A DNA stretch of 64,000 nt from Eopsaltria australis (lineage: Eukaryota > Chordata > Aves > Passeriformes > Petroicidae), in the NCBI GenBank assembly GCA_034509425.1, contig JAVTVJ010000553.1, positions 1,054,001 through 1,118,000 on the forward strand. The letters are read 5' to 3'. The notes beneath the pieces were generated by a model. It was not told where the DNA came from, searched no databases, and saw nothing but the letters and a program-made list of their open reading frames with translations. The translations under genes and the position numbers were made by a program. This document shows, piece by piece, positions 55,086-64,000 of the stretch (the stretch's first letter is position 1; each line of letters opens with the position of its first letter).

Positions 55086-56091
55086 TGTCAGCCAGATTAA
55101 GTTCCAGCTTGGCCCAGGAAGAAAGATGATCCCAGCCTAGCGACTTCCTCCGAGGTGCTTTGAACGAAATCAGCGAGCAGGGAAACCTCTGGGGCCTCGA
55201 TTTCTCTAAACATTAAAATTGTAATGGAAATTATCCGATGCCTGGAGCAAAAACCTTATGAAATGTCAGGGTTGTCGTGGGTTTAAACACACGAGCAGCC
55301 AAAGCTTTGTCAACTCCGACCGGGATTTGAGTCAGCCAAAGGAATTGTTGCTTCTCACACACAGACAGATGAATACACAGGGCTTTTTTTTGGGGGGGAA
55401 AAAATACAGAATTTGCTCCTCCAAGCCCTGCAATTCCTGACTTTCAGCAGCATCCACAAAGGGAGGCTGATAAAATCTTCAGAGCGAACCCACCTGGGTG
55501 TGGGGAGTTTATTTATGGGCGAGGATTTGAGTGTATCAAACGATTTCTGCTGCCGCATCCAGCTGTATTTTTGTCCTGGTGTAACTAATGGAAGCAGCAG
55601 CCGAGCGTGAGGGGGGAACATTAAAGAAGCACCGACTGGCTTGATCCAAATAATAGAAATGGGAAAAAAAAAATAAATCCAGTTGGGAGCAAAGCTTTGA
55701 ATACAAAGCTTGTCTCAGGGCGGGTTGGGATTCAAAGGGACAAATAAACCGTGTCCGCTTCTCCTGAGGATGTGGTGGGGCCAAAATCCAAGGCCCAGGG
55801 TGTTCCTGGGAAGCTGGGTGGGATTTTAGGGACCTGACAGGAGCATCAACATAAGAAGAGACAATTTTGTGCTGCAGCACCCTATAATCAATTCCTGAAT
55901 CCCAAGAAAATCCAGGGAAAAGGGGATGAGCCACCTCTGGCTTGGCACCATCCTCAGCACATCTGGGGTGTTCTCCTCCTCAGGCTGTGTCTGGAAAAGC
56001 AGCAGCTCTCAGAGGGGATTTTGATGGCTGTAATTAATTTAATGGAGATTTTTTCAGTCTCTCCAACTACTCTTTCCCTGTCGGAATTTTC
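55086..56091. other. Unique sequence, partly element-like
   Basis: The part at 55140-55740 is complex and repeat-free, with CpG and AT cores (agcgacttcctccgaggtgc, gtaatggaaattatccgatg). Poly-T/G and poly-A runs lie at 55383-55404 and 55660-55672. No coding match. Confidence 0.28.
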
Positions 56092-56465
56092 CCCCCAGCC
56101 TGGAGAAGCAGCGGCTCTGGGAAGATCCCTCTTTGTGGCCTTTCAGTATTTAAAGGGGGATTATAAAAGAGAAGGAGAGCAACTTTTCCTTGGGCAGGTG
56201 GTGAGAGGAGAAGGAGAATGGCTTTAAACCAAAACAGGAGAGATTTTGATGGGATATTGGGAAGGAATTCCTGTGTGGGAGGGTGGGGAGGGGCTGGGCT
56301 GGAATTCCCAGATTTGCTGTGGCTGCCCCTGGATCCCTGGCAGTGCCCAAGGCCAGGTTGGACATTGGGGCTTGGAGCAGCCTGGGACAGTGGGAGGTGT
56401 CCCTGCCTGTGGAATGGGATGGGATTTAAGTTCCCTTCCAACCCAAACCATTCCATGATTCTCTT
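56092..56465 (+). mobile_element. CR1 LINE 3' portion (group I)
   Basis: About 370 bp starting at ccccagcctggagaagcagc, with the tatttaaagggggattataa segment typical of the end of the ORF2/UTR junction. It then runs from atattgggaaggaattcctg through ggagggtggggaggggctgg to the terminus (cttccaacccaaaccattcc, atgattctct). Well preserved. Confidence 0.94.
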
Positions 56466-57000
56466 TCATGGACCACTTCATGATTTAATGGTGTGAAGGA
56501 AAATTTATAGGAACCTCCACAAAATGAAGCTTTCTGCAGGGAAAAGGGATTTGTTTGGGAAAGAGCTGGCAAAGCTTCCTTGTGCCAGGGCAGAGCTTGG
56601 GTACCACCACCCTAAACCAGGCTGGGTGCAGCCTGTGGGATTTGCCCGAATTCCAACTCTTTTCCAGGAGTGTTCTGCACAATTTGGGTGCAGGTCCAGT
56701 CTGGTTGGGTTCACCTGGGAGAGAGGCAATGGCTGTTCCTGAGGTGCGATTTGAAGCCATCATCCCGTGGGATAAGTCTGGATGTGAAATTCCCTCCCTG
56801 CACTTGAGATTTCCCTCCTTGCTGGTCTAGAGAAGATTTGAGTCCCTAAAACTGAGATCAGAAAATCCCTTGGCTTTGGAGATCTCTCCTGAAATCACAG
56901 CTCCCTAAATCCTCTCTGGAGCTCAGCTGGAGCTGCTTCCCCTCCTCTCGTGCCACCCCACGCTGGATTTTCGTGAGAGCCTTTATTTCCTGCATGATCA
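56466..57000. other. Unique non-coding sequence, no gene seen
   Basis: Mixed sequence. Frames on both strands at 56485-56830 overlap. Nothing is recognised. Confidence 0.4.
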
Positions 57001-57345
57001 CTGTTTCATCATCTCAAACTCTGCTTTCTTTGTGAAAGCTCCACTATTCCATCCGAGCTATGAAGCGTTTTCCTTTTTTTTTTTCTTCACTTTTCCCCCC
57101 CATTTCTTTGTTTTCCTCCCACATCAAAGCCGTGGTAATTGAGCAGCTCCCCAGCAGCAGGGCTGCTCTGTTATCGCTGCCACCCTCCCCTGCTCCCAGC
57201 AGGCTCTCCACGAGCGCTCTTCAATCCTGGCAGAACAGGGCACTCATCCCTTTCTTTAGCAGAAATGCGTTTGAGAGCGTTCTGGGCTGCCTTTGCTGCA
57301 TGGGGGCCGTGTTTCTTTCGTGTAAAGTGAATTTTTCATGAGCCG
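57001..57345. other. Non-repetitive block, possible conserved noncoding element
   Basis: Pyrimidine-rich patch at 57070-57118, then complex CpG-bearing sequence (cacgagcgctcttcaatcct). No coding similarity. Confidence 0.22.
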
Positions 57346-58459
57346 AGGGGCTCTCAGCCTCAGCAAAACATCCTTGGCGCCGTGGCTTTGAGGGGGTTTT
57401 GGGGAGGGGATGGGATAGTTTGGTGTTTTGGGTTTGTAAGTGGATAATTTTGCTGTTTCTCACCCCGTCTCACCTTTATGTCCTGAGTTAACCCGTCAAG
57501 ACTCATCACTAAAATAAAACCAGGATTTTACAGTTCTGGGAGGGTTTTATTCCTAACCAAGGCCTGGTTGTGGCCATAAAGTTTCCCACCAGTTTTATGC
57601 AGCTGTTTGCTGAGGATTAATAATAATTTCTGATTTTTAGTGGAGAGCAGAGGTTCAGTTTCGTGGGCAGGGTTTTGGAGGAGGAAGGGAATGTTGAAAA
57701 TGTTGAAATCCGGCTGCTTTGTCACAGGGAATTAAAACAGAAAGCCAAGACTTGACAGAAATGGAAGAGCAACAATTTATCAGCGAAAAATATTGAATTT
57801 CTGCCCTGTCTCCTGTCACTGATCCATTTGTCACATGTCTGGTGGCTGAGTGAGTGTTTGAAATCCATCACTTCAAAAGAATCAGGGACCCACCTTCTAA
57901 TTCCTCATTTTTCAGGTGCTAATTTGGGATTTTTCTCTGTAACCAGCTTGGATGGAGCTTGGAGCAGCCTGGGGTGGTGGAAGGAGCTGCTGCTTGTGGG
58001 ATTTAATTTGGAAATCAGCCTGGAATTCTGTGAAAATTCAGATTTCAAGCCTTGAAGGGAAGCAAAGTGCAGCTCTTGGGGTGGAAGTTAAGGGGGTGTG
58101 GAGCTCCCTGGGTCTCTCTGTGCCTCGTCAATCGCTGGCATTGATAATTTTGGATTTGTCAATTCTGGGATGAGCTGGGGCTGCCCAGGCAGGGCTGAGC
58201 TTTGGGAGAAGCAGAGTGGGCAATAAATTGTGGCTCTGTGCTCCCACTGCCTGCTGAGCACGATTAAACTGCTAATTTGGGGCCGCTCGGAGAACTGCTG
58301 AGCTCCTGCATTTCCAACTCAAGGGCTTCCCATTAACAAAAATCAGGATTTATCGATTGGAGCTGGGGGAATAAACTGTCCTGCTTGGTTAATTGGCTCC
58401 TTGGGCTCCCCCTCCAGAGCTGCTTCCTTTCCTTCCTTGTCTTTCCCTGATTCCTGATG
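57346..58459. other. Unique sequence with a possible CR1 scrap
   Basis: A ~40-bp match to CR1 (agcttggatggagcttggag, cagcctggggtggtgg) at 57944-57985 may be a relic. The rest is mixed sequence without features. Confidence 0.4.
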
Positions 58460-59420
58460 GATTCTGAATTCCTAAAGGATCCAGAGGCACCGGAATTGAG
58501 GCAGAACATCCCTCTCTGTGCCACAGGAATCTGAGAGGATTCCTCACTCGTTTTTATTGGTTTGAACTCTAATTATTGCCACAGCCAGCTGTAAAAATGG
58601 GTATTTTACTTTTTTTTCCAACAGACAAGGAGGTTAATTCCAAAGCCATGGATGTTGTGGTTGGAAGTGGCAGCAGATTTATGTGAGAATGAGGAATTTA
58701 TTAGGAAATTTATTTGGAAATCTTATTTGTTGATTCTTAATTCCTAAAGAATCCAGAGCCACCAGGATTGAGGCAGAACTTCCCTCTCTGTGTCACAGCA
58801 ATCTGAGAGGATTCCTCACTTGTTTTTATTGGTTTGAACTCTAATTTTTGCCACAGCCAGCTGTAAAAATGGATATTTTCCTGTTTTCCATCAGAGAAGG
58901 AGGTTAATTCCAAAGCCATGGATGTTGTGGTTGGAAGTGGCAGCAGATTTATGTGAGAATGAGGAATTTATTAGGAAATTTATTAGGAAATTTATTTGGA
59001 AATCTGGTTTGTTGATTCTTAATTCCTAAAGGATCCACAGCTGCTGGGATTGAGGCAGAACATCCCTCTCTGTGCCACAGGAATCTGAGAGAATTCCTCA
59101 TTCGTTTTTATTGGGATGAGCTCTAATTATTGCCACAGCCAACTGTAAAAATGAATATTTCCCTTTTTGTTTTCCATTGGAGAAAGAAATTAATTCCAAA
59201 GCCACAGATGTTGTGGTTGGAAGTGGCAGCAGATCCTATGTGACAATGCGGGATTTATTAGGGAATTTATTTGGAAATTGGGTTTGTTGGATCTGAATCC
59301 CTAAAGGATCCAGAGCCACTGTAAAAATTGATATTTTCCCTTTTTTTCCATCACGGAAGGAGGTTAATGAGGGATTCATTAGGAAATCTATTAGGAAATC
59401 TGGTTTGGGATTTCAGACAG
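58460..59420. repeat. ~275-bp period tandem array, four units
   Basis: Units start near 58460, 58732, 59014 and 59290 (gattcttaattcctaaagga). They share gaggcagaacatccctctct, tgccacagccagctgtaaaa, aaggaggttaattccaaagc and gttggaagtggcagcagatt. The third unit shows local tripling of ttattaggaaattta-type steps just before it. The fourth has a large deletion joining gccact directly to gtaaaaattg. Divergence of roughly one base in ten suggests an old array. Confidence 0.93.
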
Positions 59421-59945
59421 ACAGAATTCCCTCCAGTTTGGGACAGACAGAATTCCCTCCCCTCTCCCTGTGCGAGAAATCACCGAGCAAATAAAACTCA
59501 GCCTATCGTGAAAATCAAAACTTAAACCTGACTCCATCTCCACGTGCAAGGATGGCTCAAAATTCTAAAGCCAAGCTCAAGCTTGGCAGGCTCACAATGG
59601 GATCCACGCTCATTAATCTGATTCTGATTAGCAGCTCTAATAATAATAATGACCAAAGAAGTAATTAACGAGGCTGAGCTTGGCACAGGCTTCAACAGAA
59701 ATATTATTGGAGCAATCTGAGTCTTTAAAATGAATTGTCTCCTCTAATTTTGCTGCAATGGGAGTCAAATGAAGTGTTTGGTGTAAAGCCAGAATTTCGG
59801 GAGAATTCCGTGGCTCCAGTGGCATCCTCAGGCAGGATGGGACGCTGGAATCCAGCTGAAAGCGGGGAAAATCCCTGCAGATTCCTTGATTTCTGGTGGG
59901 CAGGTCTGAGTAGAGAATTGATCCTCAGAGGTTTGGTCAGGGATT
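59421..59945. other. Unique non-coding sequence, no gene seen
   Basis: A short repeated phrase (gacagacagaattccctcc twice, 59413-59460) and mixed sequence (AAT run at 59637-59650). No gene is seen. Confidence 0.4.
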
Positions 59946-60336
59946 TATTTTATTTTATTTTGTTTTATTTTATTTTACTTTACTTTACTTTATTTTGTTT
60001 TACTTTATTTTATTTTACTTTATTTTTATTTTTATTTTGTTTTGTTTTATTTTATTTTACCTTATTTTACTTTATTTTATTTTATTATATTATATTTTAT
60101 TTTTTAACTTTATTTTATTATATTTTATTTTACTTCATTATGTTATGTTATGTTATGTTATGTTATGTTATATTTTATTTTATTTTACTTTATTTTTATT
60201 TTGTTTTATTTTACTTTACTTTATTTTACTTTTATTTTATTTTATTTTATATATTTTATTTCATTTTATTTTATTTTACTTTTATTTTATTTTATTTTAT
60301 TTTATATATTTTATTTTATTTTATTTTATATATTTT
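59946..60336. repeat. TTTTA/TTTAC pentanucleotide microsatellite
   Basis: About 390 bp of TTTTA units with TTTAC, TTTTG and TTATG variants, including a (ttatg) run near 60140-60168 and a repeated tatatattttat block at 60248 and 60300. Virtually free of A-run or G/C-rich interruptions. It produces long Phe/Tyr/Leu frames (up to 203 codons) that are artefacts. Confidence 0.97.
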
Positions 60337-61599
60337 TTCTGTTTGATTCCTCAGGGGTACAGAAATGGCCCCAGTTTTGGTGCTGGGAGAGGTGGAAAAA
60401 GATTTTGGGATTGAGTCTGGGAGGATGCTCAGAGTTCTCTGTGGTGCAATTTGGTGTCTGTCCTTCAAAACCTTAATTAAAATCACTTTTGGCCATTAAT
60501 TATTTAGAACACATCCTGTATTTTTGCCTTTTCCCGGATTTTTCCACGGATTTTGGTGGCATTTGGGGCTGATTGTGCCTATCGGCTGTGTTGGGATCTC
60601 AGGGGGTTTGATATCCCCATTTTGTGCAAATCCTGGGATTTTGAGGTGTTCCTGCTATCCTGGAATTCTGTGGGAATCATTTCCTGGGAAGTGCTGCCTG
60701 ATCTTGGCCTTGGCCAGGAGATTTCCAGCTTGGCTGTGGAAATTTGTTGGGATTGGTTGGAATAACAAAGGTGATGATAAAAACCCCTCAGTCCTGCTCC
60801 ATCTTTTCCTCAGGATGACTTTTCCTGCTGCTCCAGTGACCCCAGAATTTGTGGGATTTTTGGGGTGCTCAGAAATCTGAAATATTTGTGTCCCTTAGAT
60901 CTGAGCCAAAAATCTGATTTAACATCCAGGATCCCCCTGTCTTCCACATTTCCCATTCTGGGACGAGCCAGAAGCTCTGGGATGGTTTTCCCTCCTTCCC
61001 AGTGTTTCCAAGGAAAACATCCCAAAGCTGCTGCCACAGACATTGAGAGGGATTAATCAGGGAATAAAAATGAGGAATAATTCAAAATAAAAAGCTAAGC
61101 CAGGCCTGGAATTCATCAATATCCTTCCTAAATTCCATCCCGATGATGCATGGCACGGATACAGCAGCAGGAATGGAGTTTCCTGCTGGATTTGGGGGAG
61201 CTCTGAGCAAAAGGCTCCGCTTCTGGTGATGGATGAACGTTCCTGGTGGGAAGAAATGGAGCCCAGACCTTGGAATTCCTGGTGGGAGCTGCAGACAGCA
61301 GATGGAATTTGGCTCCCGAGTGTGTGGTGGTGAAATGAGGACAAATGTGAGAGTGAAGTTGTTCTCTTGTTCATAAAAACATGGATTTTAAGGAGTTTTC
61401 CTGGCTGAACTGAAGGGCAGGGGCTTAAATGTTGTTTGGGATTCCTTGAGCTGGGAATAAAGATGGGATAGTAATGATAATAAAGGTTGTTTTTCCCTGG
61501 CCTGGAAAAAACCAATGGAAAATCTGGATTTGTGGTCCTTCAGCCAGATGGGGTGGAAGGGTCTGGAAAAGATTGAATTCCAGGGTAAAAGTGACACCT
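60337..61599. other. Unique non-coding sequence, no gene seen
   Basis: Mixed sequence in GGGA/TTTTGG style. Frames on both strands (for example minus 61057-61515) match nothing known. Confidence 0.38.
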
Positions 61600-61738
61600 C
61601 ATCCCTGGAATTGTCCAAGGCCAGGTTGGACAGGGCTTGGAGCAGCCTGGGACAGTGGGAGGGGTCCCTGCCCATGCAGGAGTAGAATGGGATGGGATTT
61701 AAGGTCCTTCCAAACCAACCCATCCTGGAATTCCATGA
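61600..61738 (+). mobile_element. CR1 LINE 3' fragment (group I)
   Basis: From atccctggaattgtccaagg through ccaggttggacagggcttgg, agcagcctgggacagtggga and gggtccctgcccatgcagga to a slightly altered terminus (gtccttccaaaccaacccat). About 140 bp. Confidence 0.92.
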
Positions 61739-62175
61739 GAACAACTCTGTTATTCCAGTGGGAAGGGAGCACAGGAATCTCTGGATCTTTAATTATCCAG
61801 AGGCTCCCACCATGCCCAGGATCTCCTTTTCCTTGGAGAATCCCAGTGCCAGCTGCAGCTCCTGTGCTCATTTCCCTTCCTGGAACAGCCCCATGGATCC
61901 AAAGAAATCCATTCCAGACTGGGAAAACGGGAATCCCCCATGGGACAATGAGCTCCAGGCCAGCCACGAGCTCCTGCTCATCCTGCCTGGAAAAGCTTTT
62001 AGGGAAGATCAACCCCTGGTTCTGCACATTCCATGGAATATTTAACCATCAACATCTTCATCCTGATGGGTTTCACCCTTCTGGAATATCTGGGATATTC
62101 TGGAATATCCATTCTGGGATGAAAGGTGTGGTTTGCTGGAAGAGAAATTTGTTTTAGGGCAGTCCCAGAAGATAA
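61739..62175. other. Unique non-coding sequence, no gene seen
   Basis: Mixed sequence with a small doubled phrase (ggaatatctgggatattc / tggaatatccattctggg). No feature is recognised. Confidence 0.4.
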
Positions 62176-62210
62176 GGACAATTAATTAATTAATTAATTA
62201 ATTTTAAAAT
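62176..62210. repeat. AATT/ATTA tetranucleotide microsatellite
   Basis: Six consecutive taat units (acaattaattaattaattaa...) continuing into attttaaaattaatttttt. Self-complementary and slippage-prone. Confidence 0.92.
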
Positions 62211-63254
62211 TAATTTTTTCCCTGAGATCCAGGGGGTCGGATGTGAGGGTTTGTGTCTTCTCCTAGAAAGAGTCACTTTAATCCCAAACATCACCCGGCA
62301 CAGGGATTGTAAGATTGACAAAATCCATAAAATCGGAATTCCAGCAGGATTGGGTTTGGAAGATGCTTCTCTTTCCTCTTCTGGAGGTTCCAGCTCCTGT
62401 TCCTGGTGTGGGACATTCCTTGGGATAACTCCTGATCCAGTGGCCGCTGGAACAGCTGGAAAAGGACACCCTGAAGATGTGACCAGCTCAGTGTCACGTC
62501 TGCCCAGTGGAGACTCCAACACCAACCACAGGAAATTCCTTTGGGAAGAACCCGGGGGAGGATTTGTGTTGGATCCACCTCCTTTATTTTTATTTATTTC
62601 CCCCTTGCAAGCCCCGCTGATTTTCCATTTTCCATTCCAGGAAAGCTTTTGGAGCTCATTCCCTTGAACTTTTTCCCACCTGAGGGTTGACAGCAGAGTG
62701 ATTTTTCCCTGCTGCTCCAGGAAAAGCGGCGTGAAATCCGGATTATTTGACTTTGATGGAGTGCTCTGCCAGGGGAACACCACGAGCCCTGAGTCACATC
62801 CATATTTCAGCTTTTCTGGTGAGTTCATGCCCCCAGCTGCTGTTTGGGCTGTAAATAACCTTGTTTGGGAGTGATGATGCCTCTTATTCCTCATCCTTTC
62901 CATCCCCTTGGGTGGGAATCTGTGTGTGACTTGGAATTCTGAGCTCTGGGAAAACTTGAGCAAGGAAAAATGAGACAAATTGCTCAAAAATACCCCCAAA
63001 AAATCTTAAAAAGTGATTTTTTGCCTTTCCTTTGGGAACTTGCTTGGTTTTCCCTTGCTTGAGCAGGAGGTTGGAAAATGTTCCCAGGTTTTCCCATCCA
63101 GCTTCAGGGATCTCATGGAATGTGGGTGACGTTTAGGAGTTTGAGGGGGATAATTTTAAGCCAAGTGAGACAAAAATCTGGGGGATAGTTAAAAATGTAT
63201 CACCTTCTTCAGCAGGTCAATGACTCCCCAAAAGCCATTTCAATTTGGTTTCTT
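62211..63254. other. Unique sequence with a long antisense open frame
   Basis: The minus strand is open for 269 codons (62999-62190), the longest frame outside CR1-derived ones. Its product is Ser/Lys-rich with an acidic patch (EQELEPPEEEREASSKPNPAG) and has no recognisable domain, signal peptide or membrane segment. The plus strand is also open over 62251-62667. I treat it as probably non-coding but cannot exclude an exon. Confidence 0.25.
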
Positions 63255-63384
63255 TTTAGGGAAAAATTCTTCCCCGTGAGGGTGGGGAGGAGCTGGAATA
63301 GAATTCCCAGAGAAGCTGTGGCTGCCCCTGCATCCCTGGAAGTGTCCAAGGCCAGGTTGGAGCACCCTGGGATAGTGGAAGGTG
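63255..63384 (+). mobile_element. CR1 LINE fragment, 3' end missing (group I)
   Basis: From attcttccccgtgagggtgg through ttcccagagaagctgtggct and agtgtccaaggccaggttgg to ctgggatagtggaaggtg. The usual terminus is absent. The sequence passes instead into tttgggtttgaggttttttc and the pyrimidine tract, which has replaced or been inserted in the last ~60 bp. Confidence 0.9.
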
Positions 63385-63404
63385 CAATTTTGGGTTTGAG
63401 GTTT

Positions 63405-64000
63405 TTTCAGTTTTCCCCTCTTTTTTTTCTTCCCCTTTCCCACCTTTTTTCCCCCCTTCCTGCCCTGATTTTTTCCCCTTTCCTCACTTTTCCCCTTCCC
63501 CCCATTTTCCCCCTTCCTGCTGTTTCTTCCTTCCCCCTTCCTGCCTTTTTTTCTTCTCTCTTCCCCCTTTTTCCCCCCTTTCCCCTTTTCCCCCTTCCTC
63601 CCTTTTTTCTTCCCCCTTTCCTCTGTCTTTTGCCCCTTCCCTCTTTTTTCCCCTTCCTCCCTTTTTTCTTCCCCTTTCCTGCCCTTTTTCCCCCCTTCCC
63701 AGCCTTTTCCCCCTTCCCCTTTCATGTCTTTTTTCCCCTCTCTTCCCCTTTTTTCTCCCCTTCCTGCTTTTTTCCTCCCTTCCCCCCTTTTTTCCCCTTT
63801 TCCCCTCCCCCTTTTTTCCTTCCCCCTTCCTCCTTTCTTTTCCCCCCCTTTCCCTCTTTTCCCCCCTTCTGCCTTTTTGTTTCCCCTTCCCGCCTTTTCT
63901 TCTTCCCCTTTCCTGCCTTTTCCCCCCTTTCCCGCCTTTTTTTCCTCCTTTTTTTCTCCCTTCCCTCTTTTTACCCCTTCCCCCTTTTTTCCCTTCCCCC
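63405..64000. repeat. Long pyrimidine (C/T) tract running off the window
   Basis: About 600 bp nearly all C and T on plus (ttttcccccttcctcccttt-type units), with rare G and almost no A. Units such as ccccttcctgcctttttt recur with variable run lengths. Homopurine/homopyrimidine tracts can form triplexes and are hard to assemble. The 161-codon Lys/Gly/Glu-rich minus frame is an artefact. The right boundary is not in the window. Confidence 0.96.

Noticed and set aside
59735..60346. 203-codon Phe/Tyr/Leu-rich frame resembling a membrane protein
   Set aside because: It is the translation of the TTTTA microsatellite. All three plus frames give the same composition.
63240..63725. 161-codon Lys/Gly/Glu-rich frame
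   Set aside because: Complement of the pyrimidine tract plus the end of a CR1. No codon signal.

Overview
This is vertebrate, almost certainly bird, and most likely songbird, nuclear DNA with no protein-coding gene that I can recognise. The main evidence is the repeat content. I count 34 pieces of the avian LINE CR1, nearly all 5'-truncated, and many end in a CR1-type 3' terminus. They fall into three groups by terminus: group I ends in ccaacccaaaccatt, group II in ctcaggatattccat, and group III in a ccaacctggtgattctg-like sequence. Bacterial and phage features (Shine-Dalgarno sites, operons, CRISPR, IS elements) are absent. The open reading frames are short, overlap on both strands, and mostly run through CR1 or tandem repeats. 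I found no convincing multi-exon gene, rRNA or tRNA. The window looks intergenic or intronic.

Layout. 1-5.3 kb: unique sequence with a few short CR1 tails, a T-run/G-run junction, and two homeodomain/POU-motif-rich blocks. 5.3-12.1 kb: a longer CR1, a GATGAAGATGAGG minisatellite (7.5-7.8 kb), a perfect 126-bp tandem duplication (9.67-9.92 kb), a CpG-rich block holding an unrecognised antisense open frame (10.4-10.9 kb), and a group II CR1. 12.1-18.2 kb: mostly unique. 18.2-20.4 kb: ten ~205-235 bp monomers in tandem, with a ~443-bp higher-order period. 20.4-25 kb: unique blocks, an A/C-rich tract and an AT-rich array. 25.0-25.8 kb: a four-unit ~190-bp array, then two facing CR1 copies. 27-45 kb: scattered CR1 tails between non-repetitive blocks that look like candidate conserved noncoding elements, and several CpG-retaining patches. 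45.7-46.3 kb: a 23-bp minisatellite. 47-56.5 kb: the CR1-richest part, with two near-identical ~500-bp copies of a chimeric CR1 in inverted orientation about 4.4 kb apart, and a broken CR1 ORF2 reverse-transcriptase relic. 58.4-64 kb: a ~275-bp period array, a (TTTTA)-type microsatellite, and a ~600-bp almost pure pyrimidine tract running off the window end.

No genes work together here, so there is no pathway to describe. The biology visible is repeat dynamics (CR1 insertion and decay, tandem expansion, inverted duplication) and, by inference only, cis-regulatory DNA. Blocks rich in TAATTA, octamer-like or HNF1-like motifs and free of repeats alternate with blocks built from degenerate GGGA/TTTGG/GGAATTCC words. 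This pattern would fit a gene desert or large intron near a developmental gene, but the sequence alone does not prove it. I did not find a new biological system. The most unusual items are the higher-order array at 18.2-20.4 kb and the inverted CR1 chimera pair at 48.0/53.2 kb.
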